Positions 1 through 8,238 of a stretch of DNA of 58,588 nt are shown here, piece by piece. This DNA is from Gammaproteobacteria bacterium (GTDB taxonomy: Bacteria; Pseudomonadota; Gammaproteobacteria; GCA-001735895): positions 1-58,588 of the forward strand of contig JAOTXY010000014.1 in assembly GCA_029862125.1 (NCBI GenBank). The letters are read 5' to 3'. The notes under the pieces were generated by a model. The model was not told the origin of the DNA and made no database searches. It worked only from the letters and a program-made list of their open reading frames with translations. Numbering within the stretch: position 1 is the first letter of the stretch; each line of letters starts with the position of its first letter. The position numbers were made by a program, and so were the translations under genes.

Positions 1-505
1 GCGGAATGCCGATTTCGGTGGCCGCCTGGATAAAATGTTCGGCGATCGGGCGCCGCAGACGCAGGTCGGAAACCTTTTGCGGCCCGCCGATGGCGTGAAA
101 CGCATCGGCACCGCGCGAATTGTCTTCCGATTTTTTGAAGTACGGCAGCAGCTCGTCGTAAGCCCATCCCGGGTTGCCGAGCTCGACCCAGCGATCGTAG
201 TCCTCGGGCTGGCCGCGCACGTAGAGCAAACCATTGAGCGCGCTGGAACCGCCGAGCACCTTGCCGCGCGGCCACTGCAGCTGGCGGTTGGCAATGCCGG
301 GATCGGGTTCGGTCATGTAACACCAGTCGAAAGCCGGATTGTGCATGGTCTTGAAATAACCGACCGGAACGTGCAGCCACGGGTTTAAGTCCTTGCCGCC
401 GGCCTCGAGTAACAGCACCTTGTGCGCCGGATTAGCCGACAGTCGATTGGCGAGCACGCAGCCAGCCGATCCGGCGCCAACGACGATATAATCGAATTGA
501 TTCAC
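1..505 (-). CDS. GMC-family oxidoreductase (choline dehydrogenase-like), N-terminal part
   Basis: The visible 168 residues begin with the FAD-binding dinucleotide fold (IVVGAGSAGCVLANRL), followed by LLLEAGG and the GMC signature region WPRGKVLGGSSALNG. This is the layout of flavin-dependent alcohol dehydrogenases such as choline dehydrogenase, which oxidise an alcohol to an aldehyde. The likely start is a GTG at 505, preceded by AAGGGG on the minus strand. The C-terminal substrate domain lies outside the window, so the substrate cannot be told. It is divergent from a TRAP importer, which may bring in its substrate (inference). The family is certain; the choline assignment is only by resemblance. 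Confidence 0.9.
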   Translation of the reverse strand, partial: MNQFDYIVVGAGSAGCVLANRLSANPAHKVLLLEAGGKDLNPWLHVPVGYFKTMHNPAFDWCYMTEPDPGIANRQLQWPRGKVLGGSSALNGLLYVRGQPEDYDRWVELGNPGWAYDELLPYFKKSEDNSRGADAFHAIGGPQKVSDLRLRRPIAEHFIQAATEIGIP

Positions 506-858
506 GAGCCCCTTATGGTTATATGTTTCGATTCGACGATACAATAAGTTTCGCTAAAATGGAACAAATATTCTCGTTTAAGGCCTGTTAACGAATCTGT
601 TAGGTGATTCTACATCTGAATATAGCGCCATCAAGTTCGGTGTTTATGGGATACCGAGACGAAATTTATGTGTATTTAACTCTTTACTCAACCGCAAAAA
701 ACTGTAATATCGAGACTGGAAGTCTCATTATAAACTAAGTTTTTCGATTTCCAGTTTTATACCCGGGTCGGACCGCCGGCCCAATAAGCACCGAGGCGCT
801 GCCTTCAGCCTCGCGAAGCATAATATGGCGAAGGCTTTCTTACACCAGAGGAGTAGAT
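506..858. promoter_or_regulatory. Divergent control region between the GMC oxidoreductase and the TRAP importer
   Basis: This 353-bp AT-rich stretch holds no credible gene. It contains a short perfect hairpin (GAGACT at 712-717 with AGTCTC at 721-726) and a second inverted repeat (CGAGGC 792-797, GCCTCG 808-813). A weak sigma70-like pair, TTTACT at 683-688 and TAATAT at 705-710 with a 16-bp spacer, could drive the TRAP genes with a leader of about 140 nt. The IclR regulator encoded at 4633 may bind here, but no operator can be assigned with confidence. Confidence 0.4.
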
Positions 859-1956
859 ATGAACAAACTAAAATATATTGCCGTCAGTGCAGTAGCCTTG
901 GCCCTCATGGCATCGCCTGCCATGGCGGCTAAAAAGGTCTTGCGTATCCAGTCGGTGCTACCCACTTCAGCAGACGAAGTCGTTATGTTGAAGGAGTTCG
1001 GTAAAGACGTCGCAGCGCTGACTGAAGGCTCGCTCACCATCGAAGTTCTGCCAGCAGGCGCTGTTGTTGGACCACGAGACATCATTGATGCCGTCGACGC
1101 GGGGCTGGTTGAAGGCGGCTTTGCCTGGACACATTATTGGGGTGGCAAGCACGTTGCGGCTAACCTGTTCGGCGCGCCTGTTGCGGGTGCCGGTGTAGGT
1201 CTCGACAACATCGCGTTCCTGAGCTGGTTCCAGTTCGGCGGTGGCAAGGAGCTGTATGACCGCCTGTGGGATGAAATGGGTGTGAACGTCAAAGGATTCA
1301 TGCTGCAGCCAGTGGGCCCTGAGGCCCTCGGTTGGTTCCCAAAGCCGATCAAATCGATGGATGACTTCCGTCAATTGCGCTTCCGCGCACCTCCGGGTAT
1401 GGTTGGTGCCGCATACGCTGAAATCGGTGTTCCAGCTGTTGCTATGGGCGGCGGCGACATCCTGCCAGCGCTTGAGAAAGGCACGATCGACGCAGCCGAG
1501 TGGTGCTGCCCTAAGCCAGACTCCGTGTTTGGTTTCCAGAAAGTGCTGAAACACTACTACCTCCAGGGTCTGCACCAGGTGACCGTGAACGCGGACATGT
1601 ATGTGAATGGCGATTTCTACAAGTCGCTGAGCCCGCTCGAGCAGAAAGCACTGGAAGTGGCGGCAAACGCGTCTCTGTCAAAATCCATGTCCTACCGAAT
1701 CTTTGAGAACGGTAAGGCACTGAAAGATCTGACGGATAATCACGGTGTTATCCTGGAAGATACTCCTGCGGATTACTTCACCGAGTACATGGCGGCCGCT
1801 AAAAAGTCGCTCCAGGCCGCTGCGGACGAAAACAAGTTCTTCGCAGAAGTGTGGCAGTCGCAAAAGGATTTCGCCGACACCGTGGTACCATTCTGGGCGG
1901 GGGCACAGACCTCAAACGCAAGTTTGGGTCGCGCACACGCAGATACACTGAAGTAA
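859..1956 (+). CDS. TRAP transporter substrate-binding protein (DctP family)
   Basis: A periplasmic solute receptor of 365 residues that delivers a small carboxylate-like ligand to the DctQM permease encoded next. Residues 1-23 form a signal peptide ending AMA. The mature part has the DctP fold with the LRFRAPPGM segment and an EWCCPKPD motif around residues 214-221. That motif is at the place where related TakP/FcbT1-type receptors hold their ligand (family knowledge), which favours a 2-oxo or hydroxy acid, but the ligand is not determinable here. The start has a good ribosome-binding site (GAGGAG) about 7 nt upstream. A strong hairpin follows the stop and probably lets this gene be expressed above the permease. 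Confidence 0.93.
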   Translation: MNKLKYIAVSAVALALMASPAMAAKKVLRIQSVLPTSADEVVMLKEFGKDVAALTEGSLTIEVLPAGAVVGPRDIIDAVDAGLVEGGFAWTHYWGGKHVAANLFGAPVAGAGVGLDNIAFLSWFQFGGGKELYDRLWDEMGVNVKGFMLQPVGPEALGWFPKPIKSMDDFRQLRFRAPPGMVGAAYAEIGVPAVAMGGGDILPALEKGTIDAAEWCCPKPDSVFGFQKVLKHYYLQGLHQVTVNADMYVNGDFYKSLSPLEQKALEVAANASLSKSMSYRIFENGKALKDLTDNHGVILEDTPADYFTEYMAAAKKSLQAAADENKFFAEVWQSQKDFADTVVPFWAGAQTSNASLGRAHADTLK

Positions 1957-1963
1957 AATAAAG

Positions 1964-2001
1964 ACTTCGTTGCGAGGCCCGTCAAGGCCTCGCTTCGAAG
2001 T
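1964..2001 (+). terminator. Intercistronic hairpin after dctP
   Basis: ACTTCG 1964-1969 pairs with CGAAGT 1996-2001, and GCGAGGCC 1972-1979 pairs with GGCCTCGC 1986-1993. The arms are separated by symmetrical TT/TT mismatches and a 6-nt loop. Only TTTCTG follows, so this is more likely an attenuator or an mRNA 3'-end stabiliser that favours the binding protein than a full terminator. Confidence 0.65.
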
Positions 2002-2074
2002 TTCTGTAAGGGCCTTGGCCCTGTTTAAATAATTAGAGCCCAAAATGGGCCCAAACATAAAGGGGAGAAGGGGC

Positions 2075-4549
2075 ATGGCTGAAGATGAGGTAAATCCAGA
2101 AGATCTCGAGATTGCGGACGAGCTGATTGCGGAGCGTCGTGCCGAGGCCCCGGGTGAAACGCCAGAGGATATGACGCCCTGGCAACGCCCGATAACCGCA
2201 GCGATTGACGTTATTAATTACCGCGCAGGCCAGGCTATTGCCCTGCTCATGGTGCCGCTGATTGCCGTAGTGGTGCTCGAAGTCCTTTCACGAAACTCGT
2301 TTGCGATTTTGCAAAATGCAGGCTTCGAAGGTCTAGCCCAGGCCCTTGGGCTTGGCCCTACGCTCTGGGTGTATGACACCAGTCGTATGATAGCCGGGGT
2401 GCTCTTCATGGCAGCCGCGGGCTACGGTCTGATGCGTGGGGTTCATATCCGCGCCGACTTCCTCTACCGAAACTGGTCGGCAAAGACACAGGCGACAGTG
2501 GATGCATCCCTGTACCTGCTGTTCTTTATGCCTTCGATGATCTTCTTTACCGTTATCGCCTCAGAGTTCTGGTGGCTCGCCTTTTCAAGAGGTGAAACCA
2601 TGCAGATCGACAGTGCCTGGGGACCCCTTTTGTGGCCCGCGCGCCTGGCGATGCCAATCGGTGGCTTCCTCTTGATGCTGCAAGGCATCCCTGAGATTTT
2701 CCGCGCATTTCACAAGATGGGCAAACAGCGCGAACGCTTGTTCGTACGGGCCTTGCCTGTCTATGTCATCGGGCTGCTATGGCTCAATCTGGCTATATTC
2801 CAGCCGGACCTGGTCCCCGGTGGCGAATGGTTTTCCGACATCATGTCTGCCCGCCCGAACCTGGACAAGGCTACCATCGGATTGATCATGCTGACAGCCA
2901 TGCTGTTCGTGATCTTTATCGGCTTTCCAATCGCGTTCACGTTGATTTTCCTTGCCTTTGTCTTCGGTATCTGGGGCGCCAACTTCAAGCTGACCACGCT
3001 GTTGATGACGCTGAACACAAACTCCACCATGTTGAACGATCAGCTCATGGCGGTGCCGCTGTTTGTCCTGATGGGGATTGTCATGGAAGCGGCGGGCTTG
3101 ATGGACCGGCTGTTTGCGTCGATCCAGATGATCATGTCGCGCGTCCGCGGCGCGCTGTTCATCGCCGTGCTGATCGTATCCACGATTTTTGCAGCAGCCA
3201 CTGGCATCGTGGGTGCTTCAGTGACCCTGCTTGGGATCATGGCTGGCGCGACCATGAGCCGCTCCGGCTATAATGTTCAGCTCGCGGCAGGAACCATCAC
3301 TGCCGGCGGCACACTGGGCATTCTGATCCCGCCCTCGATTATGCTGATCGTCATGGGACCGGTTCTGGAGGTCTCAACCCTTGACCTCTTCCGTGCAGCC
3401 TTTATTCCCGGTGCCCTGCTGGCCACCCTTTACCTGGTCTACACGCTTGGACGCTGCTGGCTGAATCCGTCCCTGGGACCAGTTTTGTCCGAAGAAGATC
3501 AACCTGAAACGTCCGCTTTTTATGGTGCCGAGGTGGCGCTGATCTGCCTCGGCGTTTTGACCGTTTGCCGAGTCTTTGGCCAGGCCATGGGCGGTACTTT
3601 TAGCGGTTTGATTCCATTTGGCGGCTTTTTCGTTTTGGCCATTGCCTGTGCCGTCGCCTATGCCGCATACCGTCGTTTGAATGTACTCAGGATCGTGGTT
3701 CCGATCGCGGTGATCTTCCACCTCTATATGATCGTTGCGAATATGGGTGAGGATGGTGGCCTGCCGACCTGGTCGATCACCTTTGGCGCATTTACCGTGC
3801 TTCTGGCGTATCTGGGGCGGCCGATTTATAGCGCTGCGGCTGAAACTGAGTTCCGTTTTTCGGAACTCTGGGATGAGTTCTTCAAGGGGCTCATGCCGCC
3901 CACGATCCTGATTTCTTTTGCTTTGGGGTCGATTCTTCTCGGCTTCGCAACACCTGCTGAAGCCGCGGCGATGGGCGCCTTTGGTGCCATCCTGTTATCT
4001 CTTGGTTACGGCAAATTCACCTTTCCCAGCTTCTTTGACAGTCTGGTTAAAGCCCTGGAGATCACGGTTCTGATCATGTTCCTGGTTGCCGCGTCGAACT
4101 TCTTTGGCGCCGAATTCAGTGCTTTGGGCACGCCCAAGATGATGACTGAGATGCTACTTGGCCTCGACATGTCACCTTACCTCATTCTGATATTGGTCAT
4201 GGCATTGATCTTCCTGCTTGGATGGCCACTGGAGTGGGTGCCCATTGTTTTGATCGTGGTGCCAATTTTGCTGCCGACAGTCGAGGCGTTAGACATACAC
4301 GGGCTGGATCGCTACGACCTGATGGTCTGGTTTGGCATTCTGGTCGCTGTGAACCTGCAGACAGCGTGGCTATCCCCACCTGTGGCCTTGTCGGCCTACT
4401 TCCTGAAGGGTGTCGTGCCGGATTGGGATCTCAAGGACATTTACCTGGGCATGATGCAGTTCATGATGATTCAACTCCTCGGTCTCATCCTGCTGTTTTC
4501 CTTCCCGCAAATGGTGCTTTGGCTACCCAAAATAATGTCTGGTGGGTAA
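2075..4549 (+). CDS. TRAP transporter fused permease (DctQ-DctM)
   Basis: A polytopic inner-membrane protein of 824 residues that couples ion flow to uptake of the ligand bound by the preceding DctP. Residues of about 40-220 form the small DctQ-like four-helix part and the rest is the large DctM part. DctM halves usually run about 430 residues. Here an extra hydrophobic block of about 100 residues (roughly 475-580) separates two DctM-like halves, so the protein is longer than a simple Q+M fusion. The start at 2075 was chosen over an in-frame ATG at 2045 because GGGGAGAAGGGG lies directly upstream of it. It probably forms one unit with dctP and possibly with the IclR gene 83 bp downstream. Confidence 0.93.
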   Translation: MAEDEVNPEDLEIADELIAERRAEAPGETPEDMTPWQRPITAAIDVINYRAGQAIALLMVPLIAVVVLEVLSRNSFAILQNAGFEGLAQALGLGPTLWVYDTSRMIAGVLFMAAAGYGLMRGVHIRADFLYRNWSAKTQATVDASLYLLFFMPSMIFFTVIASEFWWLAFSRGETMQIDSAWGPLLWPARLAMPIGGFLLMLQGIPEIFRAFHKMGKQRERLFVRALPVYVIGLLWLNLAIFQPDLVPGGEWFSDIMSARPNLDKATIGLIMLTAMLFVIFIGFPIAFTLIFLAFVFGIWGANFKLTTLLMTLNTNSTMLNDQLMAVPLFVLMGIVMEAAGLMDRLFASIQMIMSRVRGALFIAVLIVSTIFAAATGIVGASVTLLGIMAGATMSRSGYNVQLAAGTITAGGTLGILIPPSIMLIVMGPVLEVSTLDLFRAAFIPGALLATLYLVYTLGRCWLNPSLGPVLSEEDQPETSAFYGAEVALICLGVLTVCRVFGQAMGGTFSGLIPFGGFFVLAIACAVAYAAYRRLNVLRIVVPIAVIFHLYMIVANMGEDGGLPTWSITFGAFTVLLAYLGRPIYSAAAETEFRFSELWDEFFKGLMPPTILISFALGSILLGFATPAEAAAMGAFGAILLSLGYGKFTFPSFFDSLVKALEITVLIMFLVAASNFFGAEFSALGTPKMMTEMLLGLDMSPYLILILVMALIFLLGWPLEWVPIVLIVVPILLPTVEALDIHGLDRYDLMVWFGILVAVNLQTAWLSPPVALSAYFLKGVVPDWDLKDIYLGMMQFMMIQLLGLILLFSFPQMVLWLPKIMSGG

Positions 4550-4632
4550 ATCATTGTGCATCTCCTTCGATCTACCTTGTCATGGGCAAGCACCCGGCAT
4601 GCTGATATCTATCCTGGCAAAGGCCGGCACCT

Positions 4633-5394
4633 ATGAAACGCGAACGCGGTTCCACGATCGGGCGGGTGCTCGATATTCTCGACACCGTCGCCGCATCGAC
4701 GAAGCCGCTTAGCGCAACCGAGATCAACGAAGTGCTGAACTTGCCCAAGGCCACCGCGCACCGGCTCTGCGCCGAGCTCGAAGCACGGGGTTACCTGCTT
4801 AAAAGAATTGATGGTAAAAGTTACCAGCCCGGCAATCGTCTCTATGACGTTGCTGTCGGTGTTCTGGCCAACTCTCGCTTCAGTGCTACGCGCCATGCAA
4901 TACTGACCGAGCTGTCAGAGAAGGTCGGTGAGACCTGCAACATCGCCTACCCCGATGGTTTGTACATGGCCTATTCCGATCGCGTCGAAACCAAGGCGCC
5001 TTTGCGGCTGCAGTTTTCGATCGGGATGCGGGTTCCGCTTTACTGTACCGCGAGTGGCAAACTTTACCTGAGTACGCTACCTAAACCCCGGCGTAAGGCA
5101 GTAATCAATAAGCTAAAGCTTAAGGCCCTCGCAAAAAACACGATTACTGATCCCGACATGCTGCTCGCCGAAATCGATAATATTGAGCGGCAACAGGTCT
5201 CGATCGACAACCAGGAATTATACGATGACGTGGTCGCCATCGCGGTACCTATCAAGGACAAGCGGGGCAGGTATTATAGTTCGCTCGCGATCCAGGCTCC
5301 GGCGTCACGTATCTCCATCAATCACAGCGAACGGTACCTGCCTTTGTTGCGTGAAGCCGCCCATGATTTAGCGATGCTGACCGAAGACGAGTAA
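4633..5394 (+). CDS. IclR-family transcriptional regulator
   Basis: A 253-residue DNA-binding regulator. Residues of about 5-65 are the winged helix-turn-helix (IGRVLDILDTVAAS, then LNLPKATAHRLCAELEARG). Residues of about 80-250 are the IclR effector-binding domain, with MRVPLYCTASGKLYLS and a late SSLAIQAPASR segment. Length is normal for the family. It lies 83 bp after the TRAP permease on the same strand, so it most likely senses the transported compound or its product and controls the TRAP genes and perhaps the divergent GMC gene (inference). The ligand is unknown. Confidence 0.93.
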   Translation: MKRERGSTIGRVLDILDTVAASTKPLSATEINEVLNLPKATAHRLCAELEARGYLLKRIDGKSYQPGNRLYDVAVGVLANSRFSATRHAILTELSEKVGETCNIAYPDGLYMAYSDRVETKAPLRLQFSIGMRVPLYCTASGKLYLSTLPKPRRKAVINKLKLKALAKNTITDPDMLLAEIDNIERQQVSIDNQELYDDVVAIAVPIKDKRGRYYSSLAIQAPASRISINHSERYLPLLREAAHDLAMLTEDE

Positions 5395-5580
5395 CCTGAA
5401 ATACCCCAGCGGCCGTAGTCTCAGGTTTTGCGTCCTGTCGGCTACGCGAGCAAGACACCAATTACGGCCATAGCCGCGGGCTGCCTGCCTTCTGTTCCAC
5501 TCCCAACCAAAGGTAGTACCACGATCACCATCGGCGAATAACCAGCGTTACCCAATGAAGTCAATCGGGTCTTATCTCTT

Positions 5581-5652
5581 TTGTTAGATTTTTTTTAACA
5601 ATCCTGTCAACCAAATCCAAAGTCACTCGTTTCTATTGGTAACGATAACCAA
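5581..5652 (+). promoter_or_regulatory. Inverted repeats upstream of the lipoprotein / sigma-factor cluster
   Basis: TTGTTA 5581-5586 and TAACAA 5596-5601 form a hyphenated palindrome around a T-rich centre. TTGGT 5636-5640 and ACCAA 5648-5652 form a second one ending 15 nt before the lipoprotein start. No clear ribosome-binding site is visible before that start. The first could be an operator and the second may affect translation. The rest of the 273-bp gap (5395-5667) shows nothing I can name. An ECF promoter is expected if the cluster is autoregulated, but I cannot assign one. Confidence 0.3.
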
Positions 5653-5667
5653 CAAACGGGTATAGCT

Positions 5668-7479
5668 ATGACTATGGCAAACATCAGGCAGGGAATCTGG
5701 ATATTCTTGATAGCTTTCAGCGCGCTGGCGCTGGGAGCCTGCAGCAGCGGGGGTGGTGACGATAGCACCAGTGACGACGAATTTGGCGATTTGACGATTT
5801 CGCTGACCGATGCCGAAGGTGATTTCAACCAGTACACCATCGACGTGGACAGCATCAATTTATACAGGACCAACGGGGCGGTGATAGAAACTCTGCCCAA
5901 TACCGCGCGCCTGGATTTTTCACAATACGTTGAAGTCACCGAGTTTCTATCGACTGCGACGGTGCCGGTGGGCAGTTATAACAAGGCTGAAATCACGCTC
6001 GATTACAGCAACGCCGCTATCACCGTCGAAGATGAAAACGGTAACTCGATCCCGGCCCAGGCACTCAACGAATCCGGACAACCACTGACCCGTGTCACGC
6101 TGGAAGTGATGATCAATGAACAAAGCGGATTCAAAATTACGCCCGGAAAACCGGCGGCCCTGATACTTGATTTCGATCTTGAAGCTTCCAACGAGGTTAC
6201 GATTAATGGCAATTCGGCAACCATCGTGGTCAACCCGATTCTGCTTGCCAATACCAGTATCGAAGACGATAAGTCACGACGCCTGCGCGGATTGCTCGCC
6301 GGGGTCAGCCTGGAACGGGAGACATTCAGCGTCAAGTTGCGCCCATTTCGAATCCGCCATCGCGACTTCGGCAAGATTACCGCGCACACTAACGACGAGA
6401 CCGTTTTTGAAATCGATGGTGTCGCCTATCGGCAGCTCGAAGGACTCGAAGTACTGGCGCAACAAACCGGAATCACACCGTTGGTGGCGCTGGGGACCGT
6501 TAACTATGGCGATCGACGATTCCTTGCGCAACAGGTTTACGCCGGTAGCAGTGTCCCCTGGGGTGATAAAGATGCGCTCAAAGGCAGCGTTATCGCGCGC
6601 TCGGGAAATACCCTGACCGTGCTTGGCGCAACCATCGAGTTTGATGACGGCCACTACAGTTTCAATGATGAGATCGAAGTGCTGATCGATGAAAACACCA
6701 GGGTCACCAAACAGGGCGATCCAGGCAATCAGCATCGAATCGGTGATATCAGCGTGGGCCAGAAAATCACTGCGTTGGGTCACGTAGCCGACGATGGCAA
6801 GAGCCTGAAGGCCAGCCTCGTACGCATGCGCTACAGCCACGTTTCGGGACTGGTTGCATCGGTATCGCCGTTCGAAGTCGATCTGCAGCATGTTAACCGC
6901 CGCATGGTCGAACGTTACGATTTCACCGGTACCGGCATCACGCCAGACAACGACGCGGATCCGGATCATTACCAGATCGACAATGGATTGTTGAGCCTCA
7001 ACAGCCTGGGGCTTGCGGAACCAGTCAGGGTGCTGGGTTTTCCTGTTCCTTTCGGTACTGCCCCGCTCGACTTTACCGCCAAAACCATCATCGACCTGAG
7101 TAACTTGCCGACCAAGATGCTGATGTCATATGGTGCGGCGGGCAGCGAGACCGCAGTCGTCAGTCTCGATGAGGCCGGTATGCTACTCGATCTGTCTTCT
7201 GCCACCGGGCGTCATCATTTGAAACAAGGTGGCGTGATTACTGATATAACCACACTCGCGGCGGTTCCATTTATTGAACCAGGCGCTAATATCGGTCTTT
7301 ACGCGATCAGCCAGGGTCGTCGGATTCATGTCTACCTGGACTGGAATGCATACCAGGCGGCGTTGAACGACAAGTTGAGAGAAGGCTACAAGGTCGTATT
7401 CGTAATTGCCAAAGGCCGTTACAGCGCGACCAACTTGTTGTTATCTGCACGCCAGCTGGTAACACGAATCACGGAGTAA
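5668..7479 (+). CDS. Lipoprotein with DUF4382 and DUF5666-like domains
   Basis: A 603-residue lipoprotein whose signal ends in the lipobox LGAC, with Cys25 as the lipidation site, followed by a Gly/Ser/Asp linker. Residues of about 35-185 match the DUF4382 pattern (LTISLTDAEGDFNQYTIDV, then a VPVGSYNKAEI segment). From about residue 215 onward there are repeated short beta-rich units of DUF5666 type (for example LKGSVIARSGNTLTVLGATI and the VLIDENTRVTKQ segment). These domains have no established biochemical role, so none is claimed. It opens a same-strand cluster that includes a sigma factor, so it may be a surface sensor or a regulated envelope component (inference). Confidence 0.85.
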   Translation: MTMANIRQGIWIFLIAFSALALGACSSGGGDDSTSDDEFGDLTISLTDAEGDFNQYTIDVDSINLYRTNGAVIETLPNTARLDFSQYVEVTEFLSTATVPVGSYNKAEITLDYSNAAITVEDENGNSIPAQALNESGQPLTRVTLEVMINEQSGFKITPGKPAALILDFDLEASNEVTINGNSATIVVNPILLANTSIEDDKSRRLRGLLAGVSLERETFSVKLRPFRIRHRDFGKITAHTNDETVFEIDGVAYRQLEGLEVLAQQTGITPLVALGTVNYGDRRFLAQQVYAGSSVPWGDKDALKGSVIARSGNTLTVLGATIEFDDGHYSFNDEIEVLIDENTRVTKQGDPGNQHRIGDISVGQKITALGHVADDGKSLKASLVRMRYSHVSGLVASVSPFEVDLQHVNRRMVERYDFTGTGITPDNDADPDHYQIDNGLLSLNSLGLAEPVRVLGFPVPFGTAPLDFTAKTIIDLSNLPTKMLMSYGAAGSETAVVSLDEAGMLLDLSSATGRHHLKQGGVITDITTLAAVPFIEPGANIGLYAISQGRRIHVYLDWNAYQAALNDKLREGYKVVFVIAKGRYSATNLLLSARQLVTRITE

Positions 7480-7507
7480 ATAGATTACAGTGTATTCAGG
7501 AGCATGC

Positions 7508-7759
7508 TTGAAACAATTCCCCCGTCCCGTTACGGGGGAATTGTTTGTACAAACCTGCTTAATAACCATATTGGTCTTAAGCAGCCTGACCACGGCACTG
7601 GCGGATTCGCATCAACCTGCGAGCGACCAGGATTTGCCATCCGCAGCGATGCTCGAATTTTTAGGTGATCTAGAACCGGTGGACGAAGAAACCTGGCAGC
7701 TGCTTGAACAACATGCACTCAGAGATGTAGCGCAAAACAAAGAGGTAAACAGCGAATGA
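7508..7759 (+). CDS. Small exported protein with an LEFLGDLEPVDEETW motif
   Basis: About 83 residues. I favour the TTG at 7508: AGGAG lies 5 nt upstream (7498-7502) and the resulting N-terminus (MKQFPRPV, then a hydrophobic stretch ending TTALA) is a plausible signal peptide. A GTG at 7490 is an alternative. The mature part is short, acidic and helical, with LEFLGDLEPVDEETW. From memory, similar short proteins accompany sigma-factor/DUF3106 clusters in other Proteobacteria. Its stop overlaps the DUF3106 start (ATGA), indicating translational coupling. A perfect 15-bp hairpin covers its first codons. Function unknown. Confidence 0.6.
   Translation: MKQFPRPVTGELFVQTCLITILVLSSLTTALADSHQPASDQDLPSAAMLEFLGDLEPVDEETWQLLEQHALRDVAQNKEVNSE
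7511..7546 (+). terminator. Perfect 15-bp hairpin at the start of the small exported protein gene
   Basis: The arm 7511-7525 (AAACAATTCCCCCGT) pairs perfectly with 7532-7546 (ACGGGGGAATTGTTT) around a 6-nt loop. It lies 31 nt after the lipoprotein stop and begins at the codon after the proposed TTG start. It looks like an intrinsic terminator with a short T tract, or an attenuator that sets the ratio of the lipoprotein to the downstream genes. If it terminates, the start of the next gene would have to be reassigned downstream. Confidence 0.6.
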
Positions 7760-8238
7760 ATTTACTATCGAAATTTGCTGAGAAAATCACAACTAAATTA
7801 CTAATCCTGGCAATGCTGGCGGTACCGTTTGCCGCATCTGCGCAAACCTGGGATGAACTCAGTCAGCAACAACAGAAAATCCTGAAACCTTTCGAATCGC
7901 GCTGGGCAGAACTGAACCCGGAAAAGCGCAGCCGATTGCTAAGCGGCGCCGAGCGCTGGGAAAATATGTCTCCGGCGCAACGTAAAAAGATGAAACAACG
8001 TTTCAAACGCTGGCAACGGTTAACCCAGCAACAAAGAGATGCGATCAAGGAGCGGTTCAAAAAATTCCAGGATCTTTCCCCCGATCAAAAAGCCAGGGTA
8101 CGTAAAGCATTCAAACGCTTCCAAAATCTTCCCCCCGACCAGCGTAAAAAATTGAGGACGCATTGGCGACAACTAACCCCGGCACAGCGAAAACGCTGGT
8201 TGTTGCATTTAAGAGATAAACGAAGCCATGATTCATGA
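7756..8238 (+). CDS. DUF3106 domain protein, exported and highly basic
   Basis: A 160-residue protein with a signal peptide ending ASA near residue 29. The mature part is almost entirely repeats of a short helical unit containing W/F, LSPxQ/LPPDQ and K/R-rich segments (for example FKRWQRLTQQQRDAIKERF), which is the DUF3106 pattern. The repeats are very basic, so the protein could bind an acidic partner such as the adjacent acidic proteins, a polyanion or membrane surfaces (inference). It overlaps the genes on both sides by ATGA junctions. Family assignment is good and biochemical role is unknown. Confidence 0.85.
   Translation: MNLLSKFAEKITTKLLILAMLAVPFAASAQTWDELSQQQQKILKPFESRWAELNPEKRSRLLSGAERWENMSPAQRKKMKQRFKRWQRLTQQQRDAIKERFKKFQDLSPDQKARVRKAFKRFQNLPPDQRKKLRTHWRQLTPAQRKRWLLHLRDKRSHDS

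Noticed and set aside
967..1575. Long open frame on the minus strand opposite dctP
   Set aside because: It lies wholly within a strongly supported TRAP binding-protein gene, has no ribosome-binding site and no recognisable domain; it is a shadow of that gene.
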